Shown one piece after another: positions 17,147 through 24,861 of a stretch of 64,000 nt of DNA. Position 1 is the first letter of the stretch. The number at the start of each line of letters is the position of its first letter. The stretch comes from Gammaproteobacteria bacterium (GTDB lineage: Bacteria; Pseudomonadota; Gammaproteobacteria; Steroidobacterales; Woeseiaceae): positions 62,001 through 126,000 of the forward strand of contig JAHZJK010000001.1 in the NCBI GenBank assembly GCA_022600955.1, in the 5' to 3' direction. Made by a program: the position numbers and the translations under genes. The notes under the pieces are model-generated. The model made no database searches, was not told the origin of the DNA, and saw only the letters and a list, made by a program, of their open reading frames with translations.

Positions 17147-18157
17147 GTGGGAACACACTCAACTCTTTCACTTGATGCAATGAGCGGCGACCTCGGTGCC
17201 GAGGTGGTCGTGCGCGCCGCTGCCGCGACGCTCGAAAAATACGCCAACGTCAGTTTGTTGCTGGTCGGTGATGAAGCCGAGCTGCGCCCATTGGTGACTG
17301 CAATCGCTGGCGACGACTCGCGCTTGCGTATCGTGCACGCGAGTGAAGTCGTCGCAATGTCGGAGCCGCCGGCAGAAAGTCTGCGCAAGAAAAAAGATTC
17401 GTCCATGCGTGTTGCTCTGAACCTGGTCAAGGCTGGCGACGCGCATGCGTGCGTCAGTTCTGGCAACACCGGGGCACTGATGGCAACCGCCAGGTTTGTT
17501 CTGAAGATGTTACCGGGAATCGACCGCCCCGCGATCATTGCAGAACTGCCCGCAATTGGTGGCTCGCTGCATATGCTTGACCTGGGTGCGAATACTCTCG
17601 CAACAGCGGAACACCTCTACCAGTACGCTGTAATGGGTTCCATCGTGACGTCGGATATCCTGGGTATCAAGGAACCGCGTGTCGCGTTGTTGAACATCGG
17701 TGAAGAAGACACAAAAGGGCACGACACCGTAAAAGAGGCCGCCGCAATGCTGCAGGATAGCCCGGTCAATTACATCGGATTTATCGAAGGCAATGAGTTG
17801 TTTTCCGGCAAGACAGACGTTGTTGTCACCGATGGTTTCACAGGCAATGTCGCACTGAAGACAATGGAAGGAACAGTCGGTCTCGCAACCTTCTATCTGA
17901 AACGCGCTTTCACGCGTAGCTGGCTGACCCGGCTGCAGGCGATACTCGCCCGCAATGTTTTGAAAACCCTCTCAGTTGAGATGGATTCGCGCAACTACAA
18001 CGGTGCGACTCTCGTGGGTCTTAATGGTATTGTGATCAAGAGTCATGGCAGTGCGGACGCGGTCGCATTTCAACACGCGATCGATACCGCCATCGTTGAA
18101 GTCAGAAATCAATTGCCGCAACAGATCGGCACAATGCTGCAAGGGGAAAGGGAATGA
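17147..18157 (+). CDS. plsX: phosphate acyltransferase PlsX
   Basis: 336 residues from GTG 17147 (TTG 17144 is the other option). PlsX makes acyl-phosphate from acyl-ACP as the first step of phospholipid synthesis. LDAMSGDLG near the N-terminus, SSGNTGALMA and DGFTGNVALK are family motifs. The third motif residue of LDAMSGD is Ser where most relatives have Gly. There is no visible ribosome-binding site: the start lies only a few bases past the rpmF-plsX hairpin. fabH overlaps its end by 4 bp. Confidence 0.93.
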   Translation: MGTHSTLSLDAMSGDLGAEVVVRAAAATLEKYANVSLLLVGDEAELRPLVTAIAGDDSRLRIVHASEVVAMSEPPAESLRKKKDSSMRVALNLVKAGDAHACVSSGNTGALMATARFVLKMLPGIDRPAIIAELPAIGGSLHMLDLGANTLATAEHLYQYAVMGSIVTSDILGIKEPRVALLNIGEEDTKGHDTVKEAAAMLQDSPVNYIGFIEGNELFSGKTDVVVTDGFTGNVALKTMEGTVGLATFYLKRAFTRSWLTRLQAILARNVLKTLSVEMDSRNYNGATLVGLNGIVIKSHGSADAVAFQHAIDTAIVEVRNQLPQQIGTMLQGERE

Positions 18158-19122
18158 CCTATTCGCGTATCGCAGGCACTGGCAGGTACTTGCCGGAACG
18201 CATCATGACGAATGCCGATCTGGAAAAGATGGTCGATACGTCAGACGAGTGGATTCGCACCCGCACCGGCGTTGAGCGTCGCCATGTCTGCGCGCCTGAT
18301 CAGACCACGTCCGACATGTGTGTTGAGGCGGCGAAGATTGCAATGGCCGAGGCTGGTGTCGGACCAGAAGACGTCGACATGGTCATCACCGGAACGACAT
18401 CGCCGGACCTGGTGTTTCCAAATGTCTCGACGATTATTCAGCACAAACTGGGTATTCCCGCGTGTACGGCATTCAGTCTTGAGGCGGCCTGTACCGGATT
18501 TATTTATGCGCTCACTACTGCAGACAAGTTCATTAAGGCGGGTGAAGCAAAATGCGCACTCGTCATGGGTGCGGAGTGCATTACCAAACTCGTTGACTGG
18601 AAAGATCGCAATACATGTGTGTTGTTTGGCGACGGTGCCGGAGCCGTAATTCTGAAGCCGTCAGAAGAGGCGGGCATCATTTCCTGCGCACTGGGTGCGG
18701 ACGGACAGTACAAGGATTTGTTGTACTACCCGGTCGGTGTATCAACCAACCTGGCCGCTGCAGGTACCGATGACGCCGCGATCATGATGACCGGCAATGA
18801 AGTTTTCAAAGTCGCGGTTAAGACACTTGGCGCGATCGCCAAGGAAGCGCTCGACAAAGCCGGCGTGTCCAAAGAAGAACTCGACTGGCTGGTGCCGCAC
18901 CAGGCCAATATCCGCATTATCCAGGCGATGGCAAAACGACTCAACATGCCAATGGAAAAAGTTATTGTAACCGTGCAGGACCATGGCAATACATCAGCTG
19001 CATCCGTTCCGATGGCGCTGGATGTCGGTATTCGCGATGGCCGAGTGAAGAAAGGCGAGCTGATACTGATGGAAGCGTTCGGCGGCGGCTTCACCTGGGG
19101 CTCGGTGTTGATGCGTCTCTAG
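18154..19122 (+). CDS. fabH: 3-oxoacyl-[acyl-carrier-protein] synthase III
   Basis: 322 residues. The Cys-His-Asn triad is present: Cys113 in AACTGFIYAL, His in PHQANIRI and Asn in HGNTSAASVP. FabH condenses acetyl-CoA with malonyl-ACP to start fatty acid synthesis. ATGA overlap with plsX. In most gammaproteobacteria fabD-fabG-acpP-fabF follow; here the next gene is convergent and unrelated, so the rest of the fab cluster is elsewhere. Confidence 0.95.
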   Translation: MTYSRIAGTGRYLPERIMTNADLEKMVDTSDEWIRTRTGVERRHVCAPDQTTSDMCVEAAKIAMAEAGVGPEDVDMVITGTTSPDLVFPNVSTIIQHKLGIPACTAFSLEAACTGFIYALTTADKFIKAGEAKCALVMGAECITKLVDWKDRNTCVLFGDGAGAVILKPSEEAGIISCALGADGQYKDLLYYPVGVSTNLAAAGTDDAAIMMTGNEVFKVAVKTLGAIAKEALDKAGVSKEELDWLVPHQANIRIIQAMAKRLNMPMEKVIVTVQDHGNTSAASVPMALDVGIRDGRVKKGELILMEAFGGGFTWGSVLMRL

Positions 19123-19127
19123 GGGCG

Positions 19128-19673
19128 CTACCAGATTTTGCTTTTGGTTAATCGCGCCGAACGTCGCCGCATTCGCTGATGTAGTTGCTGCCGCCGGCGA
19201 TCGATGCGATCGCGTCGTATGACCGGGTCGATATCTTTAGCTTGCTTCTTTTCAAAGTCATCCCTGAACGCGCAAAAATCTTCGTAGGCTTCGCGCACAT
19301 GGTGCAACTCGCGGACCGCGAGTTCGATGATGATCACATCGTCGAGGTAGCCGATAACCGGAATATCATCCGGCAGAATATCTTCCGGATCTGCGAAGTA
19401 GACAAACGTTGCCAACAGGCTTTCGCGATCGCTGTCGGGTAATTGCCATTCTTCGTCGTTGAGCATGCTTATCAATGACTCGAGTTCAGGGAGTCGCTTG
19501 CCGACGAAATCCGGCAACGGCTCACTTTTTCGAATCTCGTCGAGTACATCGGTAATTGCATCGATGATCTCGGACTCTTCCGCATCTTTGACGGCCTGGC
19601 GCGACTGGCTCAGTGCCTCACGGAAAAAACCCAGGTCGCGGTCTGTAAGTTCGAATGAAATTCTCATGCCCAT
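19128..19673 (-). CDS. YkvA/DUF1232 family protein
   Basis: 181 residues from ATG 19673 (a second ATG two codons on at 19667 is equally good; the frame runs to 19736 without family-like sequence). The core IPDDIPVIGYLDDVIII (minus-strand frame, middle of the protein) is the DUF1232 signature, a short hydrophobic helix pair of unknown function. The C-terminus is strongly basic (RRQQLHQRMRRRSARL). Convergent with fabH, 5 bp apart. Confidence 0.75.
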   Translation of the reverse strand: MGMRISFELTDRDLGFFREALSQSRQAVKDAEESEIIDAITDVLDEIRKSEPLPDFVGKRLPELESLISMLNDEEWQLPDSDRESLLATFVYFADPEDILPDDIPVIGYLDDVIIIELAVRELHHVREAYEDFCAFRDDFEKKQAKDIDPVIRRDRIDRRRQQLHQRMRRRSARLTKSKIW

Positions 19674-19751
19674 GCCGCAGGCTACCGGGAAGTCCCTATA
19701 TCGGTCAACGCCGAATGGTTTACCATAGGGGGACATAACGCGGTCGGTACG

Positions 19752-20411
19752 ATGACAAGCAAACTCATAATCGGTAACAAGAACTACTCATCCTGGTCAC
19801 TGCGAGCCTGGTTGTTGCTCAAAGAGGCGGGCATAGAGTTCGATGAGGAGCGTATTCCGCTCGACCTGGCGGACTCAGCGCAAAAGATCAGGGCAGCCTC
19901 GCCAGCAGGTTGTGTGCCGGTTCTGAAACTCGATGGCGCGACAGTCTGGGATTCGCTCGCGATTGCGGAAACCGTCGCGGAGCGTTGGCCTGAGAAACAG
20001 TTGTGGCCTGCGGATCCCGAGATGCGTGCGCACGCGCGATCGATATCAGCGGAGATGCATTCCAGCTTCGGGACCTTGCGGAGTTGCATGCCAATGAACT
20101 GCCGCGCGATGGGCCGCAAGGTAGCGATACCAGACGAGCTCGGTGAGGACATTGACCGCATCATAGCGATCTGGGCTGAATGCCATCGCAAATATGGCGA
20201 TATGGACGGGGGCTGGCTGTTCGGTGATTTTTGCGTGGCTGACGCAATGTTTGCGCCTGTGGTATTGCGTTTTCGCACCTACGGTATCAATCTTCCTGAG
20301 TCCGCGGGTTTTTATCCACATCGCCTGCTTGAAAGCGAGGCGTTGCAGGAATGGCTGGCGGCGGCAGAATCCGAAACGGAAGTTATCGAACGGGAAGAGA
20401 TAGGTCAGTGA
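19752..20411 (+). CDS. glutathione S-transferase family protein
   Basis: 219 residues: thioredoxin-like N-terminal domain with the candidate catalytic serine in NYSSWSLRAW (12-20), a cis-Pro in GCVPVLKLDG, an E/S glutathione contact at DSLAIAETV, then a helical C-terminal domain. Substrate unknown. The stop overlaps the L,D-transpeptidase start (TGATG at 20409-20413). Confidence 0.88.
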   Translation: MTSKLIIGNKNYSSWSLRAWLLLKEAGIEFDEERIPLDLADSAQKIRAASPAGCVPVLKLDGATVWDSLAIAETVAERWPEKQLWPADPEMRAHARSISAEMHSSFGTLRSCMPMNCRAMGRKVAIPDELGEDIDRIIAIWAECHRKYGDMDGGWLFGDFCVADAMFAPVVLRFRTYGINLPESAGFYPHRLLESEALQEWLAAAESETEVIEREEIGQ

Positions 20412-21424
20412 TGCGGTGTTTCTTGATCGCGGTTGTGGCACTCGCCACAACTGCTCCGGCTGTGGCTGCGATTTACGACTTGCCGCCTGACGGGCAGGAT
20501 GTCGTTGGTGCTGTCGCAACCGTGACGGCGAGCTACGAAGATACGCTGGTCGACATCGCGAGACGTCATGGACTGGGCTATCAGGACATCGTGCGCGCAA
20601 ATCCGGGAGTGAATGTCTGGGTACCCGGCGAGGGTACCGAAGTCGTGCTGCCGAGCCGCTTTGTATTGCCGCCAGGGCCGCGCACGGGACTGGTACTGAA
20701 CCTTGCCGAGTACCGTATGTACTACTTCCCGCAGGCAAAAGCGGGTGAAACGCCCAAGGTGCACACGTATCCGATGAGTATCGGGCGTATGGACTGGGAA
20801 ACGCCGCTGGGGCGCACCAGGATCGTCGCGATGGCAAGACACCCCAGCTGGTATCCACCACAGTCAGTACGTGACGAGCACGCTGCAGACGGCGATCCGC
20901 TACCGCGTGTTGTGCCGGCAGGTCCGGATAACCCGCTTGGTACAAGGGCCATGCGACTGGGGATTCCGGGTTACCTTATTCACGGCACCAATCGTCCCGC
21001 CGGCGTTGGCATGCGCGTGTCGCATGGTTGCATACGCATGTTCCCTGAGGACGTTGAGTTCCTGTTTGATCGGATAGCGGTGAATGCCGCCGTGCGCATT
21101 ATCGATGTACCCGTGAAAATCGGCTGGGATGGTGAGGCGCTGGTTGCCGAGGTGCATCCACTACTGGAAGTGCCGCAGCGTTTGCCTGAAGAGACTGAAG
21201 AGCATCTGCAGACACTCGATGCTGATGTTCAGCAACCTGAGGTGGAGTCGCTGAGCAAGGATCCGCTAACGCATGTCACTGAGCAGTTCATTGCCGCAAC
21301 GGCAGAACGTGCGGGCATGCTCGACTGGGATGTTGTCGAAGCGCTCGTAGGGCGTGCTGACGGTATTCCCGGTGTCGTGGGTGAGGGCATAAAAAACGCC
21401 GCGACAAGCGCGGCGTTCGAATAG
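20411..21424 (+). CDS. L,D-transpeptidase (ErfK/YbiS/YcfS/YnhG type) with LysM domain
   Basis: 337 residues: signal peptide (1-20), LysM-like segment (about 34-82) for peptidoglycan binding, and the YkuD catalytic domain with His191 (HGTN) and SHGCIRM carrying nucleophile Cys207. The C-terminal 100 residues are acidic and family-variable. Enzymes of this type link the C-terminal lysine of Braun-type lipoprotein to peptidoglycan or form 3-3 cross-links. The convergent neighbour encodes an alanine-rich lipoprotein ending in lysine, so lipoprotein anchoring is the likely role. The last codons also encode the terminator of that neighbour. Confidence 0.9.
   Translation: MRCFLIAVVALATTAPAVAAIYDLPPDGQDVVGAVATVTASYEDTLVDIARRHGLGYQDIVRANPGVNVWVPGEGTEVVLPSRFVLPPGPRTGLVLNLAEYRMYYFPQAKAGETPKVHTYPMSIGRMDWETPLGRTRIVAMARHPSWYPPQSVRDEHAADGDPLPRVVPAGPDNPLGTRAMRLGIPGYLIHGTNRPAGVGMRVSHGCIRMFPEDVEFLFDRIAVNAAVRIIDVPVKIGWDGEALVAEVHPLLEVPQRLPEETEEHLQTLDADVQQPEVESLSKDPLTHVTEQFIAATAERAGMLDWDVVEALVGRADGIPGVVGEGIKNAATSAAFE
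21391..21417 (-). terminator. intrinsic terminator of the Lpp-like gene, inside the end of the L,D-transpeptidase gene
   Basis: Perfect 9-bp stem AACGCCGCG/CGCGGCGTT (21395-21417) with a 5-nt loop. On the minus strand it is followed by a run of six T including the stem end. It begins about 30 bp past the lipoprotein stop. Confidence 0.8.
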
Positions 21425-21447
21425 ATGTTGTGAAGTAATCTAAAGGA

Positions 21448-21747
21448 TTACTTGGACATCGATTTCTTGAACATGCGTTCCATGCTTTCACGGTTAGCTT
21501 CGCAGCAAGCCTGTGATTCTGTAGCAGCAGACAATGCCTGATCAGCAGTGCTCTGAGCTGAAGAAGCAGCCTGAGCAGCACGATCAGCAGCAGCGCGTGC
21601 AGCTTCAGCAGCTGATGCAGCAGCGGCAGCGTCAGCAGCAGCACGATCAGCCGTAGCTTTAACGTCGTCCAGACCTGTAGTGGCGCAACCAGCGGCCATT
21701 GCGACGAGGAGTGCGAGTCCGCTTGCTCTGAGTGCGGTCTTTTTCAT
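21448..21747 (-). CDS. alanine-zipper outer-membrane lipoprotein (Lpp/OprI-like)
   Basis: 99 residues: lipoprotein signal ending at Cys21 (MAAGC), then a long alanine/aspartate/arginine heptad-like coiled coil (about 27-75) and a C-terminus SMERMFKKSMSK ending in Lys99. This is the architecture of Braun lipoprotein and Pseudomonas OprI, trimeric coiled coils that tether the outer membrane to peptidoglycan. A CC pair near residue 80 is unusual and could disulfide-link monomers. It has its own leader hairpin and intrinsic terminator, consistent with an abundant stable mRNA. Convergent with the L,D-transpeptidase. Confidence 0.8.
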   Translation of the reverse strand: MKKTALRASGLALLVAMAAGCATTGLDDVKATADRAAADAAAAASAAEAARAAADRAAQAASSAQSTADQALSAATESQACCEANRESMERMFKKSMSK

Positions 21748-21777
21748 TTGGATGTTCCCTTAGATAGTTGGATAAAA

Positions 21778-21813
21778 CAGCAGGCGCATTATTTCCCAAA
21801 CAAACGCCTGCTG
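21778..21813 (-). promoter_or_regulatory. leader hairpin of the Lpp-like gene
   Basis: A 9-bp inverted repeat CAGCAGGCG (21778-21786) / CGCCTGCTG (21805-21813) with an 18-nt loop lies 31 bp upstream of the ATG. On the minus strand the stem is followed by TTTTAT, so it could be an attenuator or a stabilising 5' structure. A GATAAT-like -10 lies further upstream on the minus strand around 21834-21840. Confidence 0.4.
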
Positions 21814-21874
21814 CAATGAAAATGCCTGTTTTTATTATCATTTGTCTGCATTCGGCGACAGAGGGGCAAAAGGC

Positions 21875-21902
21875 TTGCACTGTGCGAACTACTGTATATA
21901 AT
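21875..21902 (+). promoter_or_regulatory. lexA operon promoter
   Basis: TTGCAC (21875-21880), 16-bp spacer, perfect TATAAT (21897-21902). The -10 lies inside the first SOS box, so LexA binding would exclude RNA polymerase. Confidence 0.7.
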
Positions 21903-21907
21903 CCCAG
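21892..21907 (+). promoter_or_regulatory. SOS box 1 (LexA operator)
   Basis: CTG-N10-CAG with an AT-rich centre (CTGTATATAATCCCAG), close to the E. coli consensus. It covers the -10 element of the lexA promoter. Confidence 0.85.
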
Positions 21908-21911
21908 CATA

Positions 21912-21927
21912 CTGTGAATCCATACAG
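21912..21927 (+). promoter_or_regulatory. SOS box 2 (LexA operator)
   Basis: CTGTGAATCCATACAG, again CTG-N10-CAG. Its centre is 20 bp from that of box 1, two helical turns, so two LexA dimers would sit on the same face. E. coli lexA also has two boxes. Confidence 0.85.
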
Positions 21928-21938
21928 GAACTGCTGAA

Positions 21939-22556
21939 ATGCGCGAACTAACCCCCAGACAAAAGCAAATTCTCGAAATGATTCAGGAATTTATCGCCGA
22001 AACAGGCATGCCGCCAACACGCGCTGAAATAGCCGGGGAACTCGGTTTTAAATCGGCGAATGCCGCCGAGGAACATTTGCGCGCCCTGCAGCGCAAAGGT
22101 GTGCTCGAATTATTGCCCGGCGCATCAAGAGGTATTCAGCTTAAAGACTCATTACGCGATCAAATGGGACTGCCGCTGGTTGGTCGTGTTGCGGCTGGTA
22201 ACCCGATCCTCGCCGAGGAAAATATCGAAGCGCATTATCAGATCGATCCGCAATTTTTTAGCCCAAAGCCACACTACCTGTTACGTGTGCAGGGTATGAG
22301 TATGAGGAATGCCGGTATTCTCGATGGCGACCTCGTAGCAGTGCATCGCACACCTGAGGTACGCAGCCGGCAGATAATTGTTGCGCGTCTTGACGATGAA
22401 GTGACGGTCAAGCGTTACCGGCAGACGGGTACGGTTGTGTCACTGTTACCCGAGAACGAGGATTTTGAACCGATCGTTGTCGACCTGAAAACACAAGCTC
22501 TCGTTATTGAAGGTGTTGTAGTGGGCGTCATTCGCGATGGCATGCCACTGCACTGA
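21939..22556 (+). CDS. lexA: LexA repressor
   Basis: 205 residues. An N-terminal winged helix-turn-helix (1-70) precedes the self-cleavage domain: scissile bond Ala86-Gly87 (VAAGNP), Ser121 in VQGMSM and Lys158 in VTVKRY. It represses the SOS regulon and is cleaved with RecA-ssDNA. AGGAA lies 8 nt before the ATG. It is the first gene of lexA-imuA-imuB-dnaE2, so the operon represses itself. Confidence 0.97.
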   Translation: MRELTPRQKQILEMIQEFIAETGMPPTRAEIAGELGFKSANAAEEHLRALQRKGVLELLPGASRGIQLKDSLRDQMGLPLVGRVAAGNPILAEENIEAHYQIDPQFFSPKPHYLLRVQGMSMRNAGILDGDLVAVHRTPEVRSRQIIVARLDDEVTVKRYRQTGTVVSLLPENEDFEPIVVDLKTQALVIEGVVVGVIRDGMPLH

Positions 22557-23191
22557 TGAGTTTAGAAAAGCTACTGGAGAACCCTCGTGTCTGGCGGGGT
22601 AGCAGTCAGGTCGATACCCGGATCGGGCTTGCCAGTGGCTTTGCAAAACTTGATCGTTGTTTACCGGGCGGGGGCTGGCCGCAGCAGGCACTGACAGAAA
22701 TACTCATAGAGCAATACGGAGTTGGTGAACTGCGTTTATTGATGCCGGCACTGGCGCAACTGAGTGCTGAAGAAGCACATGCCGGACATGACGATTATAG
22801 TGAGCCAGGCTGGATAGCCTGGATAGCGCCGCCGTTTCAACCCTATGCTCCGGCATTGCAGCAATGCGGTATCGATTTATCACGCATGCTGGTTGTGCGC
22901 CCTAAAGACGATAGCGAGTTGTTGTGGTCTGCTGAACAGGCATTATCGTCCGGTACCTGCGCTGCTGTGTTGTTGTGGCCAGCGATGCTTGATGATCAGG
23001 CGAGTCGCCGCCTGCAATTGGCCGCTGAGAAAGGTCACAGCTGGGCGATTGCTTTTCGACCGCTGGCAGCACGCAAGCAACCGTCAGCCGCTGCTTTGCG
23101 GCTCGAGCTGCAATCTACAGAGCAGGGTACGCGTGTTCATATTCTCAAAAGTCGTGGTGGTCGCCCGGCCATATTAGACAGTCTGCTTTAG
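22556..23191 (+). CDS. imuA: ImuA, mutasome accessory protein (RecA/SulA-like)
   Basis: 211 residues, start overlapping the lexA stop by one base (TGATG). The N-terminal RVWRGSSQ and the GGGWPQQALTEIL segment match the SulA-like ImuA family. The family helps the ImuB/DnaE2 translesion machinery; its exact mechanism is not settled. Its position between lexA and imuB fits this role. Confidence 0.88.
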   Translation: MSLEKLLENPRVWRGSSQVDTRIGLASGFAKLDRCLPGGGWPQQALTEILIEQYGVGELRLLMPALAQLSAEEAHAGHDDYSEPGWIAWIAPPFQPYAPALQQCGIDLSRMLVVRPKDDSELLWSAEQALSSGTCAAVLLWPAMLDDQASRRLQLAAEKGHSWAIAFRPLAARKQPSAAALRLELQSTEQGTRVHILKSRGGRPAILDSLL

Positions 23192-23193
23192 CC

Positions 23194-24861
23194 ATGTCGC
23201 GGGCATGGAAATCTCCCGTTGCAGCGCGGGACGCGGCCCCGACTCCCGTCGCCGAACAGCAGGTATTGCCGTTTGCGGAGCCTGTCGCTGCGGTCAGGCC
23301 GTTATCGCTGACACCCACGCCCGTAAAGCGGCTCTGGTTTTGCGTGTGGTTGTCACAACTGGCACTCGAAACCGTAAGCGGTGGATGTTCCGCCACCCGG
23401 GAATGTGATCCTCGCTTCACTCACAGGCGCTCGGGCTCACATTCCCGGGTGGCGGAACATGAAGCACCCATCGCGGTCGTCGTGGAACAGCATGGCATTC
23501 ACCGGGTTTTGCAGGCTAATGTGGCAGCCCAAGCTGCGGGCATTCAACCCGGGCAGTCATCCAATGCGGCGCTGGCATTATTGCCAACGCTGTTGCTCGA
23601 AGAGCGCAGTTTGCTGCGCGAGCAACAGGTGCTTGAAGTACTGGCGAGTTGGTTGGAGCGCTTTTCATCGTTTGTAAGCATTGCAGGCAAGGACATTTTG
23701 TTACTTGAGATAGCGGGCAGCCTGCGTTTGTTTGGTGGCCTCAAAAGCCTGCGGCAGAAAATCTCGGAGGGTCTTCGTGCGCAAGGTTTCTCGGCTGCCC
23801 TGGCGATTGCACCGACGCCGTTAGCTGCAACCTGGCTGGCCAGGGCCGGTCGACGTGCCTGTATTCAGGACACACAAAACCTGGCTCCGGTATTGCGCAA
23901 GCTGCCACTCGATTGTCTGCGCTGGCCCACAGGTCAGCGCGAGACACTGACTGGCATGGGTGTGATTACAGTCGGTGACTGCCTGCGTTTACCGCGCGAG
24001 GGTTTTGCGCGGCGTTTTGGTGCTGAACGCTTGCTGGAGCTGGATCGCGCCCTGGGGCATTTACCGGACCCGCGCGATTCATGGCGTTCGCCAGAACGTT
24101 TTTGCGCCGACTATGAAATGACTGAGGAGCAGACCGATCGCGAGTTGCTGCTGAATATTTGCCGTGAGTTGTTGTTGTCACATGAACAGTTTTTACTATC
24201 GCGGCAACTCGGTACACAGCGTTTGTGTTTCAGTTTCTTTCACCTGAAAGGTGTTGCAACAGAGCTGCGTCTCGGTTCAGCATTCGCGGATCGTTCTGCG
24301 ACGCGCTGGCTGGATCTTCTGGCGTTGCGGTTTGAGCAGTTGCGTCTGCCGGAGGCGGTAATTGCGGTGCGTTTGCGCAGTGGTTTGCCACAAGCTTTGC
24401 AGGCGGAGACCGAACGGCTTTGTTTTCAACACAAGGGTGGACAGCAACAGCGACGCTATTCCATCGCACAGCTGGCCGAGCGGCTGATTGCACGCATTGG
24501 CAAACAGTCGGTCAATTCGCTGACGATGGTGGCGGAGCACCGGCCCGAGTATGCGTTTCGTGCAGCGAATCCGCTGGCAGACTGGTCAGCTAGTGACCTC
24601 GCCATGCAAAGGCATGTGCAGAGGCCCTTGTGGATGCTGCCAGAGCCATCCCTGTTGCCTGCAGACAGCGGTTATCCATTACACAAGGGGTGCCGTCTTA
24701 CATTACTTGAAGGTCCCGAGCGGCTTGAGACGGGCTGGTGGGATGAGGATGGTATCTCGCGCGATTACTACACGGCTATGAATGCAGAAGGTGTGCGTTT
24801 TTGGGTGTTTCGTAACCGTCGTCAAACACCCGACTGGTATCTGCACGGCATTTTTGGATGA
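23194..24861 (+). CDS. imuB: ImuB, Y-family polymerase-like mutasome hub
   Basis: 555 residues. Y-family fold without the usual catalytic acidic triad at the N-terminus, as expected for ImuB, which acts as an adaptor linking DnaE2 to the clamp. Conserved blocks: WFCVWLSQLALE, the LQANVAAQAAGIQPG segment, helix-hairpin-helix-like LTGMGVITVGDCLRLP and the C-terminal WWDEDGISRDYY. Two oddities: an N-terminal extension of about 45 residues containing QQVLPF, which resembles a clamp-binding motif; and residues about 64-89, encoded by an inserted palindrome that does not belong to the family (see repeat). It overlaps dnaE2 by 4 bp. Confidence 0.9.
   Translation: MSRAWKSPVAARDAAPTPVAEQQVLPFAEPVAAVRPLSLTPTPVKRLWFCVWLSQLALETVSGGCSATRECDPRFTHRRSGSHSRVAEHEAPIAVVVEQHGIHRVLQANVAAQAAGIQPGQSSNAALALLPTLLLEERSLLREQQVLEVLASWLERFSSFVSIAGKDILLLEIAGSLRLFGGLKSLRQKISEGLRAQGFSAALAIAPTPLAATWLARAGRRACIQDTQNLAPVLRKLPLDCLRWPTGQRETLTGMGVITVGDCLRLPREGFARRFGAERLLELDRALGHLPDPRDSWRSPERFCADYEMTEEQTDRELLLNICRELLLSHEQFLLSRQLGTQRLCFSFFHLKGVATELRLGSAFADRSATRWLDLLALRFEQLRLPEAVIAVRLRSGLPQALQAETERLCFQHKGGQQQRRYSIAQLAERLIARIGKQSVNSLTMVAEHRPEYAFRAANPLADWSASDLAMQRHVQRPLWMLPEPSLLPADSGYPLHKGCRLTLLEGPERLETGWWDEDGISRDYYTAMNAEGVRFWVFRNRRQTPDWYLHGIFG
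23385..23460. repeat. REP-like palindromic element inserted in frame in imuB
   Basis: Two perfect 24-bp inverted arms at 23385-23408 and 23437-23460 (begin ATGTTCCGCCACCC, end GGGTGGCGGAACAT) flank a 28-nt loop. The 76 bp plus a few flanking bases add about 26 residues rich in Arg, Ser and His to ImuB without breaking the frame. A stem this long cannot be explained by the protein sequence, since the family has nothing here. Confidence 0.85.

Noticed and set aside
20046..20945. 299-codon minus-strand ORF over GST and L,D-transpeptidase genes
   Set aside because: Composition is unlike a protein (many Arg/His/Ser/Pro) and it spans two certain genes.
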